A DNA stretch of 64,000 nucleotides from Mesorhizobium sp. WSM4904 (GTDB lineage Bacteria; Pseudomonadota; Alphaproteobacteria; Rhizobiales; Rhizobiaceae): assembly GCF_029674545.1 (NCBI RefSeq), contig NZ_CP121354.1:4473001-4537000 (forward strand), read 5' to 3'. The notes below the pieces were generated by a model that worked only from the letters and a program-made list of their open reading frames with translations, made no database searches and was not told the DNA's origin. The translations under genes and the position numbers were made by a program. Below are positions 44,409 to 52,168 of this stretch, piece by piece (the stretch's first letter is position 1; each line of letters opens with the position of its first letter).

Positions 44409-45929
44409 ATGCCTTTGCTACGCTCGGACACAGCGGACAAATTCATTGTGGACCGCAGGAAACCGCATCGCAACAGCGATGTGGCGCGCGCGGTGCGCAG
44501 GACGCGTGATCGTCTCTCGCAGCAGGCCGGCAGCCTCGACTTCGACCGCGAGCTGCTGAAGCTGCATGCGCGCGCCATGGCGGTCAGCGCGATCGCCATA
44601 CCGCTGCTCGTGCTCACCGTGGCGGCAGTCGGCCGCTTTGCCGGCTTGGGCAACCAGGTCGCCATCTGGGCTCTTTTCACCCTTCTCTGCTACACGATCG
44701 TCGCCTTCATGGCGCGGCGCGTCGAGCGCACGGAGGCGGCCGAGCTCGACCCGGTACGGACGCGCCGCGATTTCCTGATCGGCCATGCGCTATGCGGCCT
44801 CGGCTGGGCCTGGTTCGCCTGGCTGGGCTGCGCCACATGCCAGGTCGACCAGTTCCATGTCGTCAAAGCCATGGTGCTTCTGGTCGCCATGGCGACGACC
44901 GCGGTCATGGCATCGTCGCTGGGCGGCGCCCTGCTTGCGACCTTCGCCGTTCCGGTCGCGGTCTATGCCTATGCCGTCGCACGTGTTTGGACGCCGATCG
45001 AAGGGATCATGGCGGCGCTTCTGTTCGCCGCCCTGCCCTTTTTCGGCTACGTCGCGCGCCATCTCAACCAGGCTTCGTGGATGGTGCTCTCCTTCCGTTC
45101 CGAAAAGGACGCGCTGATCGCCGAGGTCGAGACGGCGAAGTCGATGTCCGACGAGGCCAGGCGGCGGGCCGAGGACGCCAATCTGGCGAAGTCGCGCTTT
45201 CTCGCTTCGATGAGCCATGAGCTGAGGACGCCCCTCAACGCCATCCTCGGCTTCTCTGAAGTGATGGCCAATGAAGTGCTCGGACCGATGAACAACCCGA
45301 CCTATCGCGATTACGCGCGTGACGTGCATGATTCCGGGCAGCATCTCCTCGACCTTATCAACGAGATCCTCGACCTGTCGCGCATCGAGGCCGGCCGCTA
45401 CCAGCTCAACGAGGAGCCGGTGGTGCTGGTGACGATCGTCGAGGACTGCTGCCACATGATGGAGCTCAGGGCCCGCAATAAGGACATCCGCATCATCCAG
45501 GAGTTCGAGACCACCCTGCCGCGCCTGTTCGGCGACGAGCGGGCAATCCGGCAGATCGCACTCAACCTGTTGTCCAATGCCATCAAGTTCACCCCGTCGG
45601 GTGGCGAAGTCCGCGTCCGTGTCGGCTGGACGGCGGGCGGCGGTCAGTACATCTCGGTCAAGGACAACGGTCCCGGCATACCGGAAGAGGAAATCCCCGT
45701 GGTGCTTTCGGCCTTCGGCCAGGGCACGATCGCCATCAAGAGCGCCGAGCAGGGAACCGGTCTCGGCCTGCCGATCGTGCAGGGCCTGCTCGATATGCAT
45801 GACGGCGAGTTCGAGCTTCACTCCAAGCTGCGCGAAGGCACCGAGGCCATCGCCATCTTCCCGCTGAGCCGGGTGATGGAGGAATTGCCGGCGCTGCCGA
45901 CCAAGGCCGTCGCCGCGCGGCGGCGCTAG
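44409..45929 (+). CDS. Sensor histidine kinase, PdhS-like
   Basis: 506-aa membrane kinase. Five or six hydrophobic segments (about 55-220) are followed by a coiled linker, the H-box ASMSHELRTPLNAILGFS (phosphorylated His near residue 273), N-box NLLSNAIKFTP, G1 DNGPGIPEEE and G2 GTGLGLP. It ends without a receiver domain, so its response regulator must be elsewhere. The sequence around the H-box resembles PdhS/PleC-type kinases of this order. The signal sensed is unknown. Confidence 0.88.
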   Translation: MPLLRSDTADKFIVDRRKPHRNSDVARAVRRTRDRLSQQAGSLDFDRELLKLHARAMAVSAIAIPLLVLTVAAVGRFAGLGNQVAIWALFTLLCYTIVAFMARRVERTEAAELDPVRTRRDFLIGHALCGLGWAWFAWLGCATCQVDQFHVVKAMVLLVAMATTAVMASSLGGALLATFAVPVAVYAYAVARVWTPIEGIMAALLFAALPFFGYVARHLNQASWMVLSFRSEKDALIAEVETAKSMSDEARRRAEDANLAKSRFLASMSHELRTPLNAILGFSEVMANEVLGPMNNPTYRDYARDVHDSGQHLLDLINEILDLSRIEAGRYQLNEEPVVLVTIVEDCCHMMELRARNKDIRIIQEFETTLPRLFGDERAIRQIALNLLSNAIKFTPSGGEVRVRVGWTAGGGQYISVKDNGPGIPEEEIPVVLSAFGQGTIAIKSAEQGTGLGLPIVQGLLDMHDGEFELHSKLREGTEAIAIFPLSRVMEELPALPTKAVAARRR

Positions 45930-46092
45930 GTCGACGCCGACCCAGTTGGCGCGCGCCTATCCTCTCCGGCCCGCACCGCCTTCCTGCCGACCTTGCATTC
46001 CGCCTTGCGTATTCCCAGCGGTATATATGCCCCACCGGGGCCGCCGCGCCCGCAAGGACGCGATCCGCTCCGATGGAATTGCCGTGCTATCC

Positions 46093-46701
46093 TTACATCG
46101 GCCCGGGCATCATCTTGGTCGGTTTCTCCAGCATCGGAAACTCGGCCTTGTTGCATTTCACCTTCGGGTTCGTCGGACTGAACATGCCGTTCGGATTGTC
46201 GCTGAACAGCCAGGCGTGAAGATCGTAGTGCACGAACTCCTTCGGGATCAGCGGATAGTGCCCCTCCATCGGCCCCATGAATTTCTGGCCAAATAGGCTC
46301 GGCGCTTCCTTGACGTCCGGCGTCAGCGGCACCAGCCATTCCACCGCGACCAGCTTCAAGCCTTTCTTGGTCGGCTCGTAGATCAGCACGTTGGGTTTCA
46401 TCGGGTCGAGCTTCTTGCCGACGCTCGGGACGTTGACGAAATGGACGCCCATGGCGCCCTTCGGATAGTCCATCGTGCCCGGTATCTTTTCGCCGCTGTA
46501 GTAGACGCAGCCTTCGGTCGACAGATAGAGATCGCGGATGGCGGCCTGGTAGTCTTCGTATTTGGCCAACGATTTTTTCAAGGCTTCGAGGTCGGCCTTG
46601 TTGGCGTCTTCGGCCTGAGCCGTGGCGGTGCCGAGCCAAGCGCCAAAAAGACCAGTCAAAACGAGGACGCCGCAGCGCCCTAAGCGAGCCGTTCTTGTCA
46701 T
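46093..46701 (-). CDS. Hypothetical exported protein
   Basis: 202 aa with a signal peptide (cleavage near AQA-ED, about residue 28). A predicted short coiled-coil (DLEALKKSLAKYEDYQAAI) follows, then a globular part containing EGCVYYSGEKIPGTMDYPKG and VHYDLHAWLFSDNPNGMFSPTNP. I do not recognise a named domain. ATG 46701 follows GGGAGGAATGC. Confidence 0.75.
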   Translation of the reverse strand: MTRTARLGRCGVLVLTGLFGAWLGTATAQAEDANKADLEALKKSLAKYEDYQAAIRDLYLSTEGCVYYSGEKIPGTMDYPKGAMGVHFVNVPSVGKKLDPMKPNVLIYEPTKKGLKLVAVEWLVPLTPDVKEAPSLFGQKFMGPMEGHYPLIPKEFVHYDLHAWLFSDNPNGMFSPTNPKVKCNKAEFPMLEKPTKMMPGPM

Positions 46702-46885
46702 GCATTCCTCCCAGACTTTGATCTGGCCGTGCAAGACCGAGGCGAAATGTTGATAGCGCGGCCAGTTGTACCGCCTCATCCCCTCTGGAACAGCGTCGAT
46801 GCTAGTCTTTTCCCTGGTTCTGGAAAAGTGCCAATTAGAAGAAGCTAATGTCCTAAGACTTTCGATCTAAGTTGCGGTCAGGACG

Positions 46886-46919
46886 AACAAAAACGGCCCC
46901 CGGAGGAGCCGTTTTTGTT
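46886..46919. terminator. Bidirectional rho-independent terminator
   Basis: AACAAAAACGGC pairs with GCCGTTTTTGTT (12 bp) with a T run on either strand. It sits after the OmpA-like gene stop and behind the divergently placed hypothetical gene. Confidence 0.85.
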
Positions 46920-46953
46920 TGATCGGGCCGCTCTCCGCTGGAAGCGGCTTTTC

Positions 46954-47604
46954 TCAGGTGAGCGGCGACAGCTGGATCTCGACGCGCCGGTTCTGGGCGC
47001 GGCCGGCGGCCGTCGCGTTGGAGGCGATCGGACGCGTCTTGCCGAAGCCGGTGACGGCAAAGCGGCGGGAATCGACGCCCTGGCCGGAGAGGTAGTTGGC
47101 GACCGCGAGGGCGCGGCGCTGCGACAGGTCGAAATTGTGCTCGTCGCCGCCGGTCGAATCGGTGTGGCCGAAGACGTCGACGGTGGTCTGGCGGAACTTG
47201 TTCAACACCAGCGCCACCGAGTTCAGCACCGGGTAGAAGCCAGGCTTCACCGCGTCCTGGTCGACGTTGAAGGTGATGTCGGACGGCATGTTGAGGATGA
47301 TCTGGTCGCCGCTGCGGGTGACGCTGACGCCGGTGCCCTGCAGCTGGCGGCGCAGTTCCGCCTCGTTCTGGTCCATCGTCGCGCCGATCGCACCACCGGC
47401 GAGCGCGCCGATGCCCGCGCCGATCAATGCGTTGCGGCGGTCATTGCCGCCGGCAAGCAGACCAAGGCTGGCGCCTGCCAGGGCGCCGAGGCCGGCGCCG
47501 GCCGCCGTGTTGGAGATCTTCTGGTCACCGGTATACGGATCGGTAGTGGTGCAGGCGCTCACGAGCACAGCCGTCGCCACGACGACGAGCACGGTCTTCT
47601 TCAT
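46954..47604 (-). CDS. OmpA-family lipoprotein (YiaD-like)
   Basis: 216 aa. The lipoprotein signal is LVSACTTT (lipobox Cys near residue 18). A glycine-zipper segment (GAGLGALAGASLGLLAGG, then GAGIGALAGGAIGA) spans the outer membrane or lipid. The C-terminal OmpA-like peptidoglycan-binding domain has FGHTDSTGG and FDLSQRRALAVANYL. ATG 47604 follows GAGAGGGACC. Confidence 0.92.
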   Translation of the reverse strand: MKKTVLVVVATAVLVSACTTTDPYTGDQKISNTAAGAGLGALAGASLGLLAGGNDRRNALIGAGIGALAGGAIGATMDQNEAELRRQLQGTGVSVTRSGDQIILNMPSDITFNVDQDAVKPGFYPVLNSVALVLNKFRQTTVDVFGHTDSTGGDEHNFDLSQRRALAVANYLSGQGVDSRRFAVTGFGKTRPIASNATAAGRAQNRRVEIQLSPLT

Positions 47605-47706
47605 AAGATGGTCCCTCTCCAAATCGCAGCCATCGCGGCCGCGCCAAATCAGCCCTTCCGCATGCCTTGTAACATGAATTGCGGCAAAAAGCGGAACGGC
47701 AAAGTG

Positions 47707-48075
47707 CTACCAGAGGTTCTTGCCGTCGATCACCACCACTTCGACCTTGTCGAGGTCGAAATCGTCGAACAGCCGGGAGTTGACGCTGATCTTCGGGTTG
47801 TCGAAGTCAGGCTCACCGGTCGACCAATCAGGGGTTTCGGTGAAGGTGCCGCAGCCGCAAGTGGCGCAGAAGCCGTGTTTGATGGTTTTCGAGCCCCAGC
47901 GGTAGAAGGAGACGTTCTCGGGCGGGCTGGTGAGCTTGAACTGCGACGGGACGTAATATGCCCAGAGCGACCCACGCTTGGAGCAGAAAGAGCAAGTGCA
48001 TTGCGTTACAGTCTGCGGCGCTTCGGACACTTCGAACGTCGTCGCCTTGCAATGGCAGCTTCCCTTGATGGTCAT
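47707..48075 (-). CDS. GFA-family (glutathione-dependent formaldehyde-activating) protein
   Basis: 122-aa Mss4-like zinc protein with paired cysteines CHCKATTF, CTCSFCSKRG and CATCGCGTF. The family was named for a glutathione-hydroxymethyl enzyme, but most members have no proven activity. ATG 48075 follows AAGGAGAGGTGACG. Confidence 0.88.
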   Translation of the reverse strand: MTIKGSCHCKATTFEVSEAPQTVTQCTCSFCSKRGSLWAYYVPSQFKLTSPPENVSFYRWGSKTIKHGFCATCGCGTFTETPDWSTGEPDFDNPKISVNSRLFDDFDLDKVEVVVIDGKNLW

Positions 48076-48202
48076 GAACGTCACCTCTCCTTGTCCGCCG
48101 CCCGTCTGGAATTGCTCCAACTGCAAGGCAACATAAAGAAGTGGTCCTGACAACCATTGTCGGCAGAGTCGGTGGCACTGCCCTACCCAGGGTCAGCCCG
48201 TC

Positions 48203-48210
48203 ACGCGCTT
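48203..48210. repeat. IS256 target-site duplication (left)
   Basis: ACGCGCTT directly outside the left inverted repeat; the identical octamer is at 49552-49559. Confidence 0.85.
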
Positions 48211-49551
48211 GGTAGTGTGCTGAGAGTTCTGCAAATTCGCTGAGAGAGGGCGGTCATGGCAGGCTGGTGATTGTTCACGTCACCTGATTCCCGCGAAGGA
48301 ACGCCACCATGACCAAGATCGAAGATAAATCCGCCATAGCTGCCGTCAAAGACATTCTGCTTTCGAACCCGGATGGGCTGCACGAAGTGATCCGCGCAGT
48401 GATGCAGGAGGTCCTCGAGGCCGAGATGGACGAGGCGCTGGGCGCTTCGAAGAGCGAACGGACACCGGAGCGGCTCGGCTATCGCTCTGGGTATTACGGC
48501 CGCACGCTTGTCACCCGTGTCGGCAAGCTGGAGCTGCGGGTTCCGCAGGACCGGCAGGGGCGCTTCTCCACCGAGCTGTTCGAGCGCTACCAGCGCTCCG
48601 AGCGGGCCTTGGTGGCGACGCTTGCCGAGATGTACGTGCAAGGCGTGTCGACCCGCAAGGTCAAGGCGATCACCGAGGAGCTGTGCGGGCATGCCTTCTC
48701 GGCCTCGTCGATCTCGGCCATCAACAAACGGCTGGACGAAAGCCTGAAGGCCTTTGCCGAGCGCCCGCTTCAAGAGCCCTTTGCTTACCTCGTGCTCGAT
48801 GCCCGCTACGAGAAGGTGCGCGAGGCCGGCATCGTCATGAGCCAGGCGGTGCTGATCGCGGTCGGCATCGACTGGGACGGGCGGCGCCAGATCCTGGCCG
48901 TGGAGATGGCCAATCGCGAGAGCCGCTCGGCCTGGAAGGACTTCCTCGTGGCGCTCAAGGCGCGCGGTCTCAGGGGCGTCGAACTGGTCGTGTCCGACGA
49001 CCATGCCGGCCTGGTCGCGGCGATCGGCGAGGTGATTCCGGAAGCGGCCTGGCAACGCTGCTACGTGCACTTCCTCAGGAACGCGCTCGATCACCTGCCG
49101 CGCAAGCACGGCGACGACTGCCTGCAGGAGCTCAGATGGCTCTACGACCGGCGCGACCTCGCCGAGGCCAAGGCCGATCTCGCCGCGTGGCTTGCCAAAT
49201 GGTCGGGCCGCTATCCGCGGCTGACGACGTGGGTGGAGGAGACCATCGAGCGCACGCTGACCTTCTTTCGCCTGCCGCGCCAGCACCACAAGCACCTGAA
49301 GTCGACCAACATGCTGGAACGCCTCAACGAAGAGATCAGGCGCCGCACCTATGTCGTGCGCATCTTTCCCAACGCCGAAAGCTGCCTGCGCCTGGTCAGG
49401 GCGCTGGCCGTCGAAACCAACGAAAACTGGATGGAGGCCAACCGCTACATCAACATGGACGACCTGCGCGAGCACAAGAAGCTCGCTCTGCGCCAAGCCG
49501 CATGACCAGCCTCATGGCCGCCCCTTTTTGCAGAACTTGACGCACACAACC
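48211..49551 (+). mobile_element. Intact IS256-family insertion sequence
   Basis: A 1341-bp element. The 25-bp terminal repeats match at 20 of 25 positions: left (48211-48235) begins GGTAGTGTGC and right (49527-49551, inverted) begins GGTTGTGTGC, both ending AGTTCTGCAAA. It is bordered by 8-bp direct duplications of ACGCGCTT. It encodes one uninterrupted transposase. It lies between two GFA-type genes and does not visibly disrupt a gene. Confidence 0.92.
48309..49505 (+). CDS. IS256-family transposase
   Basis: 398-aa DDE transposase of the mutator/IS256 family. The catalytic acids appear to be in LVLDARYEKV, VVSDDHAGLV and STNMLERLNEEIRRR (final Glu). The intact frame and ends suggest recent activity. 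It starts at ATG 48309 after GAAGGAACGCCACC. Confidence 0.95.
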   Translation: MTKIEDKSAIAAVKDILLSNPDGLHEVIRAVMQEVLEAEMDEALGASKSERTPERLGYRSGYYGRTLVTRVGKLELRVPQDRQGRFSTELFERYQRSERALVATLAEMYVQGVSTRKVKAITEELCGHAFSASSISAINKRLDESLKAFAERPLQEPFAYLVLDARYEKVREAGIVMSQAVLIAVGIDWDGRRQILAVEMANRESRSAWKDFLVALKARGLRGVELVVSDDHAGLVAAIGEVIPEAAWQRCYVHFLRNALDHLPRKHGDDCLQELRWLYDRRDLAEAKADLAAWLAKWSGRYPRLTTWVEETIERTLTFFRLPRQHHKHLKSTNMLERLNEEIRRRTYVVRIFPNAESCLRLVRALAVETNENWMEANRYINMDDLREHKKLALRQAA

Positions 49552-49559
49552 ACGCGCTT
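49552..49559. repeat. IS256 target-site duplication (right)
   Basis: ACGCGCTT, identical to 48203-48210. Confidence 0.85.
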
Positions 49560-49596
49560 TTGACCGGGCACCCAGCCCGGCCAGGTATTCAGAGCC

Positions 49597-49702
49597 TAAA
49601 GCATGTATCCCGAAAGTGGGAACCGGTTTCGGGACAAAGACATGCGTAAAATCAAAAACCTAAAGCGCATGGAGCGAACCTGAAAGATCGCGACGCGCTT
49701 TA
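49597..49702. repeat. Dispersed palindromic repeat, family B (copy 2, long)
   Basis: A 106-bp element starting TAAAGCATGTATCCCGAAAG and ending GATCGCGACGCGCTTTA, with internal hairpin TCCCGAAA / TTTCGGGA. The copy at 50812 is almost identical. Its right edge contains the TAA of the adjacent minus-strand gene. Confidence 0.85.
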
Positions 49703-50077
49703 GTAGGACGGCGGGGGCACGAATAGGCAGATGGTCTTGCCGGCATCGAGCCCGGCCTGGTGCGCGCACCAGTGATATTCGCCGTCGGGCGAATTCTTGA
49801 CCCGCTTGTCGCTGTAGGCGACCACTTCGCCCGTGCCTTTTATCACATAGCCGTCCGGCCGCTCGCCGATCGATGTCTGCGGCACCTCCTTGCAATCATA
49901 GTTGGCGCAACAGGCAAAGGGGTAGCTCCAGCCTTGCGGTAGCGCCGCCGTGGGTTTGGCGTCGTGCGCGACGGCGGTTGCAGTCAGCGTCACCATCCCA
50001 ACCGTGGCGAACAGGGAAAACAGGAGTCGGCCGGCCGGGCGAACGGCTCGGGCCGATCTTGACTTGGCAGCAGACAT
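49700..50077 (-). CDS. Hypothetical exported cysteine-containing protein
   Basis: 125 aa with a long N-region signal peptide (about 1-37, ending TAVAHDA). The mature part has four cysteines in pairs (FACCANYDCKEVP and HWCAHQ ... TICLF), a GxWSYPFACC pattern suggesting disulfides. I do not recognise the family. ATG 50077 follows AAAGGAACG. Its TAA stop lies in the family B repeat. Confidence 0.72.
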   Translation of the reverse strand: MSAAKSRSARAVRPAGRLLFSLFATVGMVTLTATAVAHDAKPTAALPQGWSYPFACCANYDCKEVPQTSIGERPDGYVIKGTGEVVAYSDKRVKNSPDGEYHWCAHQAGLDAGKTICLFVPPPSY

Positions 50078-50374
50078 CGAAGCGTTCCTTTCGAGCTTCA
50101 AGCGTTTTCGCTTGCCCGTTCCCGGAACGTGTCTTCCCAGTGGCCGGATCGTCAGTCGCAGATAAGCCGCGTCCGGCCATAAATGCTTCTATCCCCCAGC
50201 CCGAATGCTGGGCTGATTCCTTGGCCGGCGCAAGAAGTGGGCGCGCCCTCGGATCGCACCGGGGCTGCAGCATCGGCCGCAAAAAGGTGCGCCGACTTGG
50301 TTAATGAGAATTGAACGACAAGCCTGCGACCAGGGTGCCTAAGAACGAAATTCCGCTAATGGAAGTTCCGGCTG

Positions 50375-50779
50375 TCAGCCGGTGACATGTTCACGATATT
50401 GCGGCAGGTCGTCCGTAATCGTGAACCATGGCGCCTTGGAACCGACGAAGATGTGTGCATTCGGGCGAATGCTGGGGTCGTCCGTCAACGTCCCCATGGC
50501 GACATGGACGTAGGCGCCCTCACGCACCAATGAATAGAGCAGCGAGCCGCATTGCCCGCAATGCGCGTCGTGGCCGTCGGCATCACCGTGGATCAGCAGC
50601 CTGTCGCCGCCCGCGGTGAGACGAAACTTGTCGCGCTCGATGCCGGCGAAGGGTTTGAAGGCCGAGCCCGTGGTGCGACGGCAGTTCGAGCAATGGCAAT
50701 TCGCGGCGTAGACGAACTCGTCGGCCACCTCGTAGCGAGCCTGGCCGCAGAAGCACTTTCCCGTAAGCGTTCGAACCAT
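50375..50779 (-). CDS. GFA-family protein
   Basis: 134-aa Mss4-like zinc protein with CFCGQARYEV, CHCSNCRRTTGSAF and CGQCGSLLYS, the canonical GFA cysteine array. It is more canonical than the paralogue at 47707. The start follows GGAGGAGCCA. It sits downstream of prfB on the same strand, behind a family B repeat. Confidence 0.9.
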   Translation of the reverse strand: MVRTLTGKCFCGQARYEVADEFVYAANCHCSNCRRTTGSAFKPFAGIERDKFRLTAGGDRLLIHGDADGHDAHCGQCGSLLYSLVREGAYVHVAMGTLTDDPSIRPNAHIFVGSKAPWFTITDDLPQYREHVTG

Positions 50780-50811
50780 TGGCTCCTCCGTCGCCGTGAT
50801 GCGTGGGACCC

Positions 50812-50911
50812 TAACGCCTGTCTCCGAAAGTGGGAACCGGTTTCGGGACAAAGACATGCGCAAAAAACCTAAAGCGTATGGAGCGAATCTGAAAGATCGC
50901 GACGCGCTTTA
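50812..50911. repeat. Dispersed palindromic repeat, family B (copy 3, long)
   Basis: Matches 49597-49702 along its length (shared TCCGAAAGTGGGAACCGGTT, AAAGACATGCG, GATCGCGACGCGCTTTA). Its right edge supplies the prfB TAA stop codon. Confidence 0.85.
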
Positions 50912-52040
50912 ATCGAGGTCCGCCACCGCCTCGCCGGCGCCGCCCTCGATGCGATGCGACAGCGAGGCCTCCATGAACTCGTCGAGGTCGCCGTCGAGCA
51001 CGCTTGACGGGCTGGTGTTTTCGACGCCGGTGCGTAGATCTTTCACCAGCTGATAGGGCTGCAGCACATAAGAGCGGATCTGGTGGCCCCAGCCGATGTC
51101 GCTCTTCGATGCCTCGGTGGCGTTGGCTACCGCCTCGCGCTTCTTCAGCTCCTCCTCGTAGAGCCGGGAGCGCAGCATCTCCCAGGCCTTGGCCCGGTTC
51201 TTGTGCTGCGAGCGCTCGGCCTGGCAGGCGACCGCGATGCCGGTTGCGAGATGGGTGATGCGGACCGCCGAGTCGGTCGTGTTGACGTGCTGGCCGCCCG
51301 AGCCGGAGGAACGATAGGTATCGATGCGCACGTCGGATTCCGAGACATTGATCTCGATCGAATCGTCGATCACCGGATAGACCCAGACGCTGGCAAACGA
51401 GGTGTGGCGGCGGGCATTGCTGTCGTAAGGCGAGATGCGCACCAGGCGATGGACGCCCGATTCCGTCTTCAGCCAACCATAAGCGTTGTGGCCCTTGATC
51501 AGCACGGTGGCCGACTTGATGCCGGCCTCCTCGCCATCGTGGACTTCCAGCACCTCGACCTTGAAGCGACGCCGTTCGGCCCAGCGCGTGTACATGCGCA
51601 GAAGCATCGAGGCCCAGTCCTGGCTCTCGGTGCCGCCGGCGCCGGCATGGATTTCGAGATAGGTGTCGTTGGCGTCGGCTTCGCCCGAGAGCAGCGTCTC
51701 GACCTGGCGGGCCTTGGCCTCGCCCTGCATGGAGCGCAACGCGGCTTCGGCTTCGGCGACGACGCCCTCGTCGCCCTCTTCCTCGCCAAGCTCGATCAGG
51801 CCGATATTGTCCTCGAGCGCCTGGGTCAGCCCTTTGACAGCCCCAATACCTTCCTCGAGGCTCTGGCGCTCCCGCATCAGCTTCTGCGCTTCGATGGGGT
51901 CGTTCCAGAGGCTGGAATCCTCGGCGCGCGAATTCAGGTATTCAAGCCGCTTTATGGCCTGATCCCAGTCAAAGATGCCTCCTCAGCAGGGTTATCGCCT
52001 GCCTGATCTCGTCGACAATGTTCTGCGTTTCCGCGCGCAT
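50909..52040 (-). CDS. prfB: Peptide chain release factor 2, programmed +1 frameshift
   Basis: 376-aa RF2, which terminates translation at UGA and UAA. The GGQ hydrolysis motif is [12 protein letters not shown]; the codon-recognition tripeptide reads SPY ([10 protein letters not shown]) where E. coli has SPF. Translation starts at ATG 52038-52040 ([19 protein letters not shown]), runs 23 codons to an in-frame TGA, shifts +1 and continues in the long frame ([14 protein letters not shown]...). The total span is 3n+1 bases, as the shift requires. Its TAA stop is within a family B repeat. Confidence 0.95.
51969..51983 (-). promoter_or_regulatory. prfB +1 frameshift signal
   Basis: On the minus strand: AGGAGG, three bases (CAT), then CTT TGA C. 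It has the same layout as the E. coli site (internal Shine-Dalgarno, 3-base spacer, CUU UGA C), so RF2 shortage at the UGA promotes the shift and auto-regulates RF2. Confidence 0.93.
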
Positions 52041-52120
52041 GGGTCTTCGTTCTGTCCTGTTTTTCTCGTTCTGTTCGGAATCGGCGCGATACATAGGCAC
52101 GGCACCGCCGCCTGTAAAGC

Positions 52121-52154
52121 GAAATGGGCCGGCGTTGACCCGCCGGCCCATTTC
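52121..52154 (-). terminator. 14-bp hairpin downstream of mrcA
   Basis: Perfect stem GAAATGGGCCGGCG / CGCCGGCCCATTTC with a six-base loop, 15 bases past the mrcA stop and before prfB. It lacks a T tract on the minus side, so termination is likely but not certain. Confidence 0.6.
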
Positions 52155-52168
52155 GGAATTCTGAAATC

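Noticed and set aside
51969..52040. prfB as a frameshifted pseudogene
   Set aside because: The stop is part of the known CTT TGA C programmed site with an internal Shine-Dalgarno at the right distance, and the rest of the gene is intact.
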